From Acanthosepion esculentum (taxonomy: Eukaryota; Mollusca; Cephalopoda; Sepiida; Sepiidae), in contig OZ038488.1 in the NCBI GenBank assembly GCA_964036315.1, forward strand, positions 63,719,754 to 63,783,753: a stretch of 64,000 nt of DNA. The letters are read 5' to 3'. The position numbers were made by a program, and so were the translations under genes. The notes beneath the pieces were generated by a model. That model searched no databases and was not told the origin of the DNA. It was given only the letters and a program-made list of their open reading frames with translations. Each line of letters starts with the position of its first letter. The stretch's first letter is position 1. Shown here one piece after another: positions 31,213-41,989 of the stretch.

Positions 31213-32085
31213 AGTGTTAGATTTAAAATTGCTCAATTACAAACTAATTTCCTGGACAACCTCCTCACAGATAAAGACGAGACTTGAATCAACAGAAATG
31301 TGGTTCTACAGAAGGATGCTGAGAATATCATGGACCAAACATGTGAACAATAACGCAGTTTTAGAGAAAATGAAAACCAAAATGACACATACTTGACATC
31401 AGGAAGAGACAGAGAAAATTTCTAGGGTACATAATGAGGAAAGAGGGCTTTGAAATTTTGATACTCACAAGACGGATTGAAGACATGGGGACAAAGAAAA
31501 ACATCACATAACCTATCTAGCGAGATTGAGTAAATGGTTTGGTTTATTTAGTTTTACGGAATATCAAACTCAATGAGTTATTTGATGCTGACAAGATTCT
31601 TAGGATAGGTTCGTATGAATAGAATATGTATTCTTTGTAAGTGATCAGTTTGTAGATCAAGTTTCATTGGCGTATTTTTGTAAAGAGGTTTTGTCGAGAG
31701 TCAAATGTATTGCTGGTTATATTTTTTTAAATGTATGGCTGGTATATTTACTATACAAAATCTATTTTTATACTTTCATAATTGACTCCAGTTTGGGGGT
31801 TAACTATTTGTCCATAGCTAGGACCGTAACAGGTGCTACCACCCCAGGTCAGGGTGAAACGGAGAACAACAGCAATTAAGAGGAGGTTCCACGCTCCTCA
31901 AAACATCCCGATCAGAGGCCTTGCTACCGGGTGTAGATTATCGTCATACCCAGGACGTTGAGTAAATGGATGGCGTAGCAAGTTTTAGGAGAGATAGCTA
32001 CAAAGGACAAGGAATTGTGGGAAGCCATTATCGCCAACGTCCTGAATGGGCACGGCACATCGATGCGAGAAGAGAAGAGATGTAT
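31213..32085 (+). mobile_element. LINE R C-terminal relic, split by family C
   Basis: The first part (31213-31537) reads NFLDNLLTDKDET, TEMWFYRRMLRISWTKHV, NAVLEKMKTK and LGYIMRKEGFEILILTRRI. The second part (31958-32085) resumes with VNG/WRSKF (AAATGGATGGCGTAGCAAG) and ends CGCCAACGTCCTGAATGGG, CACGGCACATCG, AGAAGAGAAG. The interruption is the family C insertion at 31538-31957. Numerous frameshifts. Confidence 0.85.
31538..31957 (-). mobile_element. Retroposon family C inserted in LINE R
   Basis: It starts with the inverted 3' tail (TTTACGGAATATCAAACTCA, GTTATTTGATGCTGACAAG) and ends with the inverted 5' end (GGCCTTGCTACCGGG, ATTATCGTCATACCCAGGAC). TTGAGTAAATGG occurs at 31526-31537 and 31958-31969 as a perfect 12-bp target-site duplication. 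Confidence 0.92.
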
Positions 32086-32419
32086 TTTGACAGTGAAGTT
32101 CTTTTCTTCTTTTTTTGTAGAAATCTAAATACAAGTTTCAAACATAGATTTTTCTGAAATTTGTCTCTTTAATGAGATCAATTCTATGAACATTGTCTTT
32201 GCATATATATGTGATTCAATAGATTATGTCCAGCGCTATTCCATTGGTTGACTATTACGCGCTCAAAGATGAGGTTGACAATCTTCTTGTTAGGCGAGTT
32301 TCATCTGATAGTTGTTGCTTATGACATCATATGAATGATAACTGATTAATTTTATTGAACTACATAATAGGAACTATCTTCTTTCTTCTGTTAATTAATA
32401 AAATAGCTGAAGTAAAGTA
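32086..32419. other. No gene seen
   Basis: AT-rich spacer without assignable features. Confidence 0.5.
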
Positions 32420-32524
32420 TTTACATTAGTCGGACTATTGTCCTCATCTTTGTCGCCATATTTGTCACAACGTTTCGGCCGTTGTACGCTCCGGCCTTCT
32501 TCAGATGGTTGGAATTTCGAACTG
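32420..32524 (-). mobile_element. SINE D 3' half, inverted
   Basis: Minus strand: TCTGAAGAAGGCCGGAGCGT, ACAACGGCCGAAACGTTGTG, AGATGAGGACAATAGTCCG. It abuts the full SINE D on the plus strand (32525 onward), giving a tail-out palindrome-like pair. Confidence 0.85.
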
Positions 32525-32880
32525 AACCCTTTATAGGACACCTGGCACAGTGGATAAAGGCGTTGGTTAGATCCAGTGACAGACCCAAAGAGTGTGAGTT
32601 CAATACCCGGTTAAGGCAGTGGAGAACTTTCAGAGGGAAAATTAGCAGGATATAACTGATAACTGACATCCATCAAACATGGCTCGTGGAACTAGAACAG
32701 TCTACCCCAGTGATCGAAATAACGGGTTCAGTTCGAAATTCCAACCACCTGAAGAAGACCGGAGCGTACAACGGCCGAAACGTTGTGACAAATATGGCGA
32801 CAAATATGAGGACAATAGTCCGACTAATGTAAATACTGTACATAATACCTCATCTCAGAAATATAGACAGACAGCTGAGG
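32525..32880 (+). mobile_element. SINE D
   Basis: Head CCTGGCACAGTGGATAAAGG, B-box region GAGTTCAATACCCGG, body GGAACTAGAACAGTCTACCC, CACCTGAAGAAGACCGGAGC and ACAACGGCCGAAACGTTGTG. The 3' end has TAATACCTCATCTCAGAAA and TATAGACAG. Confidence 0.82.
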
Positions 32881-33214
32881 TAAAGTTTTGGTGATTTGAT
32901 TGATGCGACTCTTGGGGGTACCGAGTTGGCAGTTTTCTGTTTGCTGCATCTCACTGCCGATAAGGAGCCTAGACTCTTTGCTAACGCTAAGGTAGGATGC
33001 TCTGATCAGTAGTCGCATAATATCGGGCTATTTGTTGCCCATGGGTAGGTACCCCTGCATGTATTTCCGGGGAGCAACCCTGAGGCCACGTTAGGCTTTA
33101 GTTTTAGCCACGTTCTAGCCAGTTTGTATTGTTAATGACCACAAAGAGTGATATTTATTTTGAGTTTTTCTTTTTAAAAAAGCTTCTTTAAACGGATACA
33201 ATGAAAAGAATGCT
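32881..33214. other. No gene seen
   Basis: No motif assigned. Confidence 0.4.
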
Positions 33215-33585
33215 TCATTCATTCATTCTCTACGACTTATCAACCTTTTGCAGGTTATTTAAAGCCAGGAAATGTTTTTAGATTATATTTTTTTCTTTTT
33301 TGGAGATGATGATAATGGTTTAGTTATACAAGTCTTACGAATTAGCATTTCTCTTGGGAGATGGGGTAGATTCATACCTTTCCCAAGGATAGAAACTAAA
33401 GAAATCAACGGGAATTGGAACTCGGCTCTCCGAATAGCAATTCCGAGCCATTATCCGTTACACCACCCGCACATTTTACAGCACCTGGTATTGCAAAGCG
33501 GTAACCCATCTAGGTACTGACCTGGCTTGACGTTGCTAAACTTCACTGATCGTGGTTCAACGTGATGGAGCTGTAAGTCAAACAA
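33215..33585 (-). mobile_element. Composite 5S-tRNA SINE, near full length
   Basis: Minus strand order: GACTTACAGCTCCATCACGT (5S 5' end, with 10-15 bp missing inside), GATCAGTGAAGTTTAGCAAC, GGTCAGTACCTAGATGGGTT, CAATACCAGGTGCTGTAAAA. Then the tRNA-like GGTGTAACGGATAATGGCTC and GAGTTCCAATTCCCG, and the body. The tail CTTTAAATAACCTGCAAAA-type lies inverted at 33230-33270 (CTTATCAACCTTTTGCAGG). Confidence 0.88.
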
Positions 33586-33965
33586 TGAAAAGAAATATCG
33601 TTATCTACTATCTTCGTGATTTCACTTCTTTTATCTTTCTCAATCCTTAATAATCTTTTTTCTTTTTCTTATTTTTTCACGCTCAATAACCCCTTGTGTC
33701 TTAGTGGCTTTACAGCCTTGCTTGGGATGAAATAGTCTGTTTGTTTTTCAGTATTAAAATATTCCAGAATGGAAACTCATGTGTTCATCTTTATAGAATA
33801 TACTGATATTGATTTAAGGTTTTCAAATGGCGATCTCATTTTCAGTCCCCAATCATAAATCCAATGTTTTCGTCCCATGTTTAGAATCCAGTGACAGAAT
33901 CACATCGTCAGCTTTAGACAGCGTTGACAATCAGCAATATCGAATCTGTTTTTATCGAGGCCAAC
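33586..33965. other. No gene seen
   Basis: AT-rich, T-rich sequence. The end of a retroelement-like tail (CTTGTGTCTTAGTGGCTTTA) near 33692-33720 could belong to a CR1/L2-type LINE, as at 51900-51960. Not certain. Confidence 0.35.
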
Positions 33966-34275
33966 TTCGGTAGGCTGGTCGTGTTAGCCACATGGGGGAG
34001 CACGACATGCGAAGACGCCTGTGGTATGCAGAGTTGGTAGATGGCAAATGGCACGAAGACCAACTACAAAGAGTCCATCAAAACCAATTTTCTGTGGTGT
34101 ACGATAAAGCGGTATGCCGGAAATCGGCCATGCTTGGGAACCACAGGCAATCAAGCCTCTGCAGATTTCGGAAAGAACTCATCAGTACAGGAAAACAACA
34201 TCACAGAGCAATACGGGCAGCGGTCATAATTATCGACTTTCAATGGCCGTACTGTTCATGAAACGCTAGAGTGGA
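33966..34275 (+). mobile_element. Non-LTR retrotransposon C-terminal relic, second type
   Basis: Frames read GRVSHMGEHDMRRRLWYAEL, VDGK, then in a second frame KESIKTNFLWCTIK and further ASADFGKNSS. This resembles the tail of LINEs with RM...R.P..LLYGEL..G.R..G...KR.KD..K..L sequence, often mis-annotated as craniofacial development protein 2-like. It differs from LINE R. One frameshift near 34040 and degenerate downstream Cys/His motif. Confidence 0.6.
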
Positions 34276-34329
34276 GTCGCAGTCTGAAAATGATTAATGT
34301 TTCACAAAAGTCTTCTACGTAGCCAAGGA

Positions 34330-34378
34330 GAACTACTATTACTATTATTATTATTATTACTACTACTACTACTACTAA

Positions 34379-34415
<37 letters not shown>

Positions 34416-34442
34416 GTAGTAGTAGTAGTAGTAGTAGTAGTA

Positions 34443-34481
<39 letters not shown>

Positions 34482-34488
34482 TTATACA
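34330..34488. repeat. Mirror-like trinucleotide array
   Basis: (ATT)n(ACT)n(ATT)n(GTA)n(ATA)n. The ACT block can pair with the GTA/AGT block and ATT with ATA/AAT, so the array can fold on itself. Confidence 0.9.
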
Positions 34489-35535
<1,047 letters not shown>

Positions 35536-35811
35536 TCGTTATTGTTTACACATTGATTATAAACAGTGTTTGCACAGAATGTCCACAACTTAGGATTGCT
35601 CGGCTACAGTATTTAAAAATTACCATTATTTATATTTCAAAGTTACAATCATATTATAATAGAATTGCTATTTCATTTAACTAACAATTAATAGAGCGAA
35701 AGTTCCGTTTAAATTGCATAAATAGATTGATATTTTGTAAAATTTTAAATGCGAATGTATACTGAGAATGGTGGAATTTTTCAATTGATTTTCTACGTTT
35801 TTCTTCAAATG
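35536..35811. other. No gene seen
   Basis: AT-rich spacer. Confidence 0.5.
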
Positions 35812-36391
35812 TAAACAAATTTTCTTCAAGTGTAAACAAATTTTCTTCAACTGTAAACCAATTTTCTTCAAATGTAAACAAATTTTCTTCAAGTGTACAC
35901 AAATTTTCTTCAAGTGTACACAAATTTTCTTCAAATGTAAACAAATTTTCTTCAAGTGTAAACAAATTTTCTTCAACTGTAAACCAATTTTCTTCAAATG
36001 TAAACAAATTTTCTTCAAATGTAAACAAATTTTCTTCAACTGTAAACAAATTTTCTTCAACTGTAAACCAATTTTCTTCAAATGTAAACAAATTTTCTTC
36101 AAGTGTAAACAAATTTTCTTCAACTGTAAACCAATTTTCTTCAAATGTAAACAAATTTTCTTCAAATGTAAACAAATTTTCTTCAACTGTAAACAAATTT
36201 TCTTCAACTGTAAACCAATTTTCTTCAAATGTAAACAAATTTTCTTCAAGTGTAAACAAATTTTCTTCAACTGTAAACCAATTTTCTTCAAATGTAAACA
36301 AATTTTCTTCAAATGTAAACAAATTTTCTTCAACTGTAAACAAATTTTCTTCAACTGTAAACAAATTTTCTTCAAATGTAAACAAATTTCA
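35812..36391. repeat. 21-bp minisatellite with 147-bp higher-order period
   Basis: About 28 units of 21 bp (AAATTTTCTTCAAATGTAAAC) with three codon-like variants (AAATG, AAGTG, AACTG) and a CCAA/CAAA difference. GTAAACCA occurs at 35853, 35979, 36063, 36126, 36210 and 36273. Spacing of 84 then 63 bp recurs, giving an exact 147-bp (7-unit) higher-order repeat. On the minus strand the frames stay open: one gives heptads LKKICLH (35677-36441), the other LFTFEEN (35681-36385). No promoter or known homologue is seen; most likely a minisatellite. Confidence 0.95.
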
Positions 36392-36504
36392 AACATGAAT
36401 AATATTTTATAACGGATAAATATTAGATTTATTTTTTTCATTTCTTCAATTTAATTATATAAATCTTGTGAGAATTAAATATGTGATAATACATGTTTAA
36501 TGGA
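36392..36504. other. No gene seen
   Basis: Short AT-rich spacer. Confidence 0.5.
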
Positions 36505-36745
36505 GGCACGTTGGAGTAATGAATAGCGGCTCGGATTGAGGAATCAGAGAGACGAGTTCGAATTCCAGTGGCGTTCATTACATTAACTTACCTGCTAATA
36601 CCCTTGGGAATGTTATGAATCCATCTCTTCTCTCCACCACCAGCTACGGGAAAATAGCAGGATAGACTGGATATTATAGCCTTGGATGTCAATCGGTCAA
36701 GGATAAGGAAAACAAACTGAATTCAAAAACGACCTGGAGAGGGTT
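36505..36745 (+). mobile_element. SINE B without 5S head
   Basis: GGAGTAATGAATAGCGGCTC, GAGTTCGAATTCCAGTGG (B box), TAATACCCTTGGGAATG, CCACCAGCTACGGG. A 3' part with GGATATTATAGCCTTGGATG and TCAATCGGTCAAGGA resembles 57122-57340 and 20760-20965. Confidence 0.82.
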
Positions 36746-37049
36746 TGGCTCGGTCAGGCTATCTTCTCAAAGAAACACCACATGTGATGCCACTACAACT
36801 CTAATAGTTACGGGTCTCGTGACCATGAAACATATGATTGTCTTTTCAAAAGTTTTCGACATCTTGAAAGGTGTCTAATTACATATGCTATAATGAAACA
36901 CCTATTGATCTTTTAATGGAATCGTGGATTTTGAGTAAGTAAGATTTATTCCATCGCAAAACTTCTAATTTGGCTTACATCGAATTTCCAGAAGAAATTT
37001 AATAACAGAAATTCAAACCTATTTAAAAATATTTTCATTGGCCGGACTG
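36746..37049. other. No gene seen
   Basis: No assignable sequence. Confidence 0.5.
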
Positions 37050-37290
37050 TTGACGAGGGAAATAACTGAGATATCAAGAAAAGGCATGACACGTGGAACG
37101 AGAACAATGTACCTCAGTAGACACAATAAAGTTTTCGGTTCAAAATTCCAACGTATATCACCTGAAGAAGGCTGAAGCGTACAGCGGCTGCAACGTCGTG
37201 AATATGACCATAAAAATGAGGACAACAGTCCGAACAATGTAAATAGTGTAAATAGTTAAATTACCTCATCTTAGCAATGTAGACAGAAAT
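37050..37290 (+). mobile_element. SINE D, 5' truncated
   Basis: GACACGTGGAACGAGAACAA, CACCTGAAGAAGGCTGAAGC, ACAGCGGCTGCAACGTCGTG, AATGAGGACAACAGTCCG and CCTCATCTTAGCAATGTAG. The tRNA-like head is missing. Confidence 0.75.
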
Positions 37291-37665
37291 TCAGAAGTTT
37301 TCTTTTTATCGGTGTATTTTCTACAAGAAAATCACTTTCTCTTGTTATAATGGTACATTTCAAGGGCATTACAGCAAGTCCATTATCGAATAGTAAAGAT
37401 GATTGCCTCCTGACTTCGTCCTTCGAGATTTGCGAAATGGAACTGAATTACAAGAAAGAATGCGCTGAGTCGAGATTTTTATCTCTTCTTGGGTAATCCG
37501 CAAATGCATATTTACAAACGAAATGCCGCCAGTGTATTATAGGTTAAGATATGTGTCCTAGCTTTGGGTCCATTTTTCGTCTCCATCCTCGGTGAAAAAG
37601 TCCTTTGATAGAAAATGTTTACCAGAATGAAAGTCTCTAAGGAGAATTGTCAGCAGAATCTTGTA
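37291..37665. other. No gene seen
   Basis: No assignable sequence. Confidence 0.5.
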
Positions 37666-37668
37666 TAC

Positions 37669-38532
37669 AGGATGAGCCAAAATAATTGGGTCTACACATT
37701 ATTTTTAAGATAAAATATGTTGAAAAATAAATTACCTTGCTCTCTCTGGAAAGAACATTTATATTTCTCGTCGCATCGCCTCTTTGAAAAAGTTCATCGT
37801 TGGTACCTCTGTAAAATTGTCCTAAAAACAATTGTGTGTCGCATAGCATTCGCGTCGGAATACGAACATTTCAGAATGTTTGGTTGTCAATCTGAGGAGA
37901 GTGCAGAGGATTCGGAAAGAGTTGGTTGTGTCTAATGGTGATTACGAAGGTGTTTGGTGTGATCATTAGTGATGGCGACAGTATGCCTCCATGCATCTTC
38001 CCACAGGGCTCCAGACTCAACACGGAGGCCTACATCAAGTGCCTTGTGGAGGTTCTGCTTCCCTGTGTCAAGAATGTGGCTGCTGAAAGTCCCTATGTCT
38101 GACAACGGGACTCTGCACCATGCCACACAAACAGGATAACCCAGTCATGGCTGTCAGACAATTTCTGCGACCACATCACCGCTTACGTCTGGCCACCTAA
38201 CTCCCCAGACTGCAATCTCCTTATTGTGTGGGGCGCAGTTGACCGAGAGACCAACAAAACTCTTTGTAACATTAAAGATGAACTGAAATCAAGGATTACG
38301 GCAGCATTCATCAACATACACAAGGAAACTGTCCAGAAGAGTTGCAGCAGATTCGGTAGCGTCTTGAGGCCGTAGTTGAAGCCAAATAGCGATTTTATTG
38401 AATAATTTACTCTTTAGAATATCAAGATGTTTTTTGTATAATTTTGGTAAATGCATCTGTTAAAATGAGATGTCAGCATTATTTTCATTTTTTCGTAACT
38501 TAGACAACAATTTATCCATGGCACCCTGTATA
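37669..38532 (+). pseudogene. Mariner-type transposase relic A, internally deleted
   Basis: Termini TACAGGATGAGCCAAAATAA (37667 side) and the inverse of TACAGGGTGCCATGG (38518-38532) are bounded by TA. The coding relic reads ECLVVNLRRVQRIRKELVVS (HTH part), NGDYEG, then jumps to KVFGVIISDGDSMPPCIFPQ, LNTEAYIKCLVEVLLPCVK and DSAPCHTNRITQSWLSDNF. It continues with WPPNSPDCN, TKDELKSRITAAF-like KDELKSRITA and NKETVQKSC-like sequence. About 100 or more codons expected between the HTH region and MVFGV are missing, including the first catalytic D. The residues after SPDCNLL (expected D-Y-Y) are lost too. Confidence 0.85.
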
Positions 38533-38546
38533 AATATTGTTTGGCT

Positions 38547-38592
38547 TTAAATAACCTGCAAAGGTTTGATAAGTCGTAGAAAAAGAAGTAAT
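38547..38592 (+). mobile_element. SINE B/composite SINE 3' tail fragment
   Basis: GGCTTTAAATAACCTGCAAA, GGTTTGATAAGTCGTAGAAA: the conserved tail, alone. Confidence 0.75.
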
Positions 38593-38849
38593 CAATAAAA
38601 AAAAACGTTCTTCTTGCTGTAATTAAATTTGTACCTCTAACAAGATCTTCGAAAACAAGTACCACATTTTGTAACTTAATAACCTATAAAAGATAAATAA
38701 TTAAATAAGAATAAATTAAATAAACATATAAAATAAATAATAATATAATCAAATATATTAAATATAAGTAAAAGAGAGAATCTCAAGGTCAGAACTAAAA
38801 ACAATCGTGCAGATCCTAATAAAATGACAAAACCCGATACTGTCGTCTA
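38593..38849. other. No gene seen
   Basis: A-rich spacer with TAAATAA-like repeats near 38690-38760. Confidence 0.5.
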
Positions 38850-39330
38850 AATTACTGGGGGTTGCAGTCTGGGGAGTTAGGTGGCCAAATGTAAGGGGTG
38901 ATCTAGTCGCAGAAATTGTCTGGCAGTCATGACAGTGCTCTTCTGCTTGTGTTACCAGACATAGGGTCTTCCAGCAGCTAATTTCTTGACCCAAGGCAGC
39001 ACTAGCACCTCAAGGCTCTTGATATAGGCCCCCGCGTTGAATCTGAGGTCATGTGTGAAGATGAATGGAGGCATAATGTCGCCATCACTAGTGGTCACTC
39101 CAAACATCTTCGTAATCACCATTACATACAACCATCTCTTCCCAAATCCTCTGCACTGTCCTCAGATTGACGCCTAAACACTCTGAATTGTTCGTATTGG
39201 ATCTTCCGGTGCGAATGCCAAGCAGTACAGCATGCCGTTTCCAAATTTCTGGTGGAGTGAATTGTGTCATGGAGCGTTTTTTCTCACATATGGTACTGAA
39301 CTAAACTTACTATACTGTGCAGTCGACAAA
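38850..39330 (-). pseudogene. Mariner-type transposase relic B, same deletion as A
   Basis: The minus frame 39088-39270 reads MTQFTPPEIWKRHAVLLGIR, ECLGVNLRTVQRIWEEM, NGDYED. A second frame continues KMFGVTTSDGDIMPPFIF, FNAGAYIKSLEVLVLPWVKK and AAGRPYVW. The join between NGDYE and FGV is at the same place as in relic A. It also lacks the Q-D-SAPCH motif (a ~20-bp gap) and everything after SPDCNP. The first 60 codons are better preserved than in A. Confidence 0.85.
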
Positions 39331-40190
39331 ATCAAAAACAAACAATGCGCATGCGCGAAATTAAAAACGTAAATGGCGACGATTTGTCCATCGCACGCTC
39401 TATCTAATAGATGTTATACAAAAAAGAATTCTATATAATCACTTCAGATATGAAACTGCCAAACACCATGCAGTGTTACTTTCTATATCCACACTTCTTC
39501 ACTCCTAAATACATCAAATTTTAAACAATGCATATATTTTGTTTCTCTCTTTTTCGCTCTTCCCTTTTTCTCTTTTTCGTTCTGTCATTTCTCTCTTTTT
39601 TAGATCAGATATCATGTAACTAATAACATTCCTTCGTTTTTCTTTTCCTGTTTGTTTTCTAATGTCGGAGGCCACCCGTTTTCCTAATGTTCCTCTTTTA
39701 CTGTTGATGATATATGACTATATCACTTGTCCTGAATCATCTTTCATTTACTCTGACAGGTTGTATGCGGAAGAGATTCAGCACAAGTCCTAAGTTTGTC
39801 ATCACCATTTCTACCACGCAGTCCTTTACGAAGTTTATCCTCAAGTAACTGATTTCCAGTTGAATATATACTGAGCCACATTTGATCAGAACGGTGACTA
39901 ATTTCGCATTCACAAAAATGCTGTATACCTTCTACGGTTTACTTTTGCCGTTTATGCTGAAATGTGTATAGTAGCCAACTTCTCACAATCAGCTTTTGCC
40001 TAACATGTTGGGTTCACTCGTTGCTATTGTAGTTATACACTTTTAGAGTATATCTTGTATCAAATAATATGTGTTAAGTTTTAGTTTTCTGAATTGCTTG
40101 AAGAATATCGCTCCGCGAAGAATTCTTTTTTCAAGTTTGTAAAATAACGGGAACATCGAAATTCGCCTGAAAGCTTTTGCACACACAGAA
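39331..40190. other. No gene recognised
   Basis: AT-rich sequence, pyrimidine-rich at 39540-39600. No coding region recognised. Confidence 0.5.
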
Positions 40191-40194
40191 CGGA

Positions 40195-40845
40195 AGCTAT
40201 AAGAACTCCTATAGAAGATAGTGATGAAAAGTTTGAAGAAAGAACTAAACGTAATTGCAAAAAGACATAATGCATGGTCGTTAGCAAAAGGAACAGTCCA
40301 ACACGCAAATTACAAATTGGAGATACGAAAATCAAACGAAAAAGATTTAAATATCTGGGAAGTGTATTGATAGTACGACACGGATATCCGAGCAGGCACT
40401 GGGATAGGTAAAGATGACATCCAAAAGCTAGGCAAAGTATTAAGAAACAGGAAAACATCGTTAGAAACAAATAAAAGAGTACTGAACTGTTACGTAATAT
40501 AAGTTTTTCCTATATGCCAGTGCATGCTGGAAAATCTCCTTGCAGATTAAGAAGAGACATGAAGCAACAGAAATCTGGATCTACAGAAGGATGCCGAGAA
40601 TACCTTAGACTGAACATGCGAGAAAATGGAAACAAAAAGGACGCTTATATTTACCATCAAAAAGAAACCGTTGAAATTTCTATGGCATAAGTTACCTTAA
40701 AGAGTTTGTACAAATGCTTGTCGGAACAGAGAGATAGCAAAAAGGCAAACTTTACTAAGAGCTGCAAAGGAAAGGAAATTATGGAGAGCCATGATCGTTC
40801 ACGATCACACAGCGGCACAGAGAGGAAGAAGTATCACACACGTAA
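40195..40845 (+). mobile_element. LINE R relic
   Basis: CMVVSKRNSPTRKLQIGDTK, FKYLGSVLI, then in other frames TNKRVLNCYVI-like, RMPRIP-like and ESHDRSRSHSGT pieces. The order follows the copy at 28900-29925 from RT motif 6 onward. Heavily frameshifted. Confidence 0.7.
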
Positions 40846-40884
40846 CTAGCCAGGCTGGTGGGATATTTAACTTATTAAATTTTT

Positions 40885-41135
40885 AACTTATCAACAAGAA
40901 ACATTTGAAATTTCTAAGGTATATAAAGAGGAAAGACAGATTGGAAAATATGATATTCACAGGATACATTGAAGGCAGGATGGGAAGTGAAAAACGATGC
41001 ATAATCTACCTAGCGATCTTTAGTGAATGGATGGCGGAACAAGGTTTAAGAGAGGTAACAAAAAGGCAAAACTAAGAGCTACAAAGGACAGGAAAATGTG
41101 GAGAGTCATGATCGGACACGGGACATAGAAGAAGA
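40885..41135 (+). mobile_element. LINE R 3' end
   Basis: NKKHLKFLRYIKRKDRLENM, IFTGYIEGRMGS, YLAIFSEWMAEQGLREVTKR, then the 3' end TCATGATCGGACACGGGACA and AGAAGAAAAAG. Confidence 0.75.
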
Positions 41136-41142
41136 AAAAGTA

Positions 41143-41147
<5 letters not shown>

Positions 41148-41205
<58 letters not shown>
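41148..41205. repeat. (TA)n microsatellite
   Basis: TA repeat directly before a foldback element. Confidence 0.95.
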
Positions 41206-41208
<3 letters not shown>

Positions 41209-41479
41209 CGAAATGGACAAAGTCCGATAATTGTTTTAATATATTTTATTGTTATACGTTATTTATAAACAGTATTAACAACATTTGCCGGCTTGAATGT
41301 CCGAGAAATTTCACAGAAAATATGCGTCCTCCGAATTTCTCGGACATTCAAGCCAGTAAATGTCGTTAATACTGTTTATTATAAAACAGAGCATTTACTT
41401 AAATATTTGTGTCTATGTAAAAAACGTATAACAATAAAATATATTAAAATAATTGTCGGACTTTGTCCATTTCGTAATG
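41205..41479. repeat. Foldback built on SINE E sequence
   Basis: Left arm 41205-41310 and right arm 41334-41479 are inverse complements, with about 42 extra bases in the right arm. Shared blocks: ATTACGAAATGGACAAAGTC, TTTTATTGTTATACG, GGCTTGAATGTCCGAGAAAT. The inner part is SINE E tail on each arm. The spacer is 23 bp. Confidence 0.9.
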
Positions 41480-41589
41480 TGTGGCGTAATTTGTTTACGT
41501 TTAGATACCTTTCGAGCAGATATGATCGTTCCAGGGAACTCATGGAAAATTGTCATTTAAAAGCAGTAAAATCGATCTTGCTAACTAGA

Positions 41590-41775
41590 CGCTCCTCTGT
41601 AGCTAAACTGGTACAGCACGTCAGGCTATATGGCGGTTCCGTGTAGGATACAGGTTCTATTCCTCTCGGAGGACTCATATTTTCTATGAAAATGTCTCGA
41701 ACGTTCAGGCCCTTAATACCGTTTATTATAAAAACAGAGCATTTACTTAAATATTTGTGTCTATATAAATAACAT
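41590..41775 (+). mobile_element. SINE E, near complete
   Basis: tRNA-like head TGTAGCTAAACTGGTACAGC (A-box region) and GTGTAGGATACAGGTTCTAT/TCC (B-box region, about 41645-41663). Then CGGAGGACTCATATTTTC, ACGTTCAGGCCC, TAATACCGTTTATTATAAAA and GAGCATTTACTTAAATATTT. Confidence 0.82.
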
Positions 41776-41802
41776 TAAAATATATATTACTTTTATTATA
41801 AT

Positions 41803-41986
41803 GGATTAGAACAAAAACATGTTGAAATCGCTACACAATATCTTTCGTGTTTCGATAATTTTGTGCCTCTTCAGGCGATGGTAAGTAACCCTTACTTTAC
41901 TTACTTATGATCGCCTGAAGGAGCACAAAGTTGCCGAAACACGAAAGCTATTGTGTAGCGATTTCAACCTGTTTTTGTTCTAATCT
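41803..41986. repeat. Foldback with 77-bp arms
   Basis: Left arm 41803-41879, right arm 41910-41986, 30-bp spacer. The arms match with few differences (AGAACAAAAACATGTTGAAA, CGCTACACAATA, CGTGTTTCG, CAGGCGAT). Confidence 0.93.
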
Positions 41987-41989
41987 ATA

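Noticed and set aside
35677..36441. 254-residue heptad-repeat protein on the minus strand
   Set aside because: The array is open in two overlapping minus frames, has no signal or homologue, and its order is explained by a 147-bp amplification unit.
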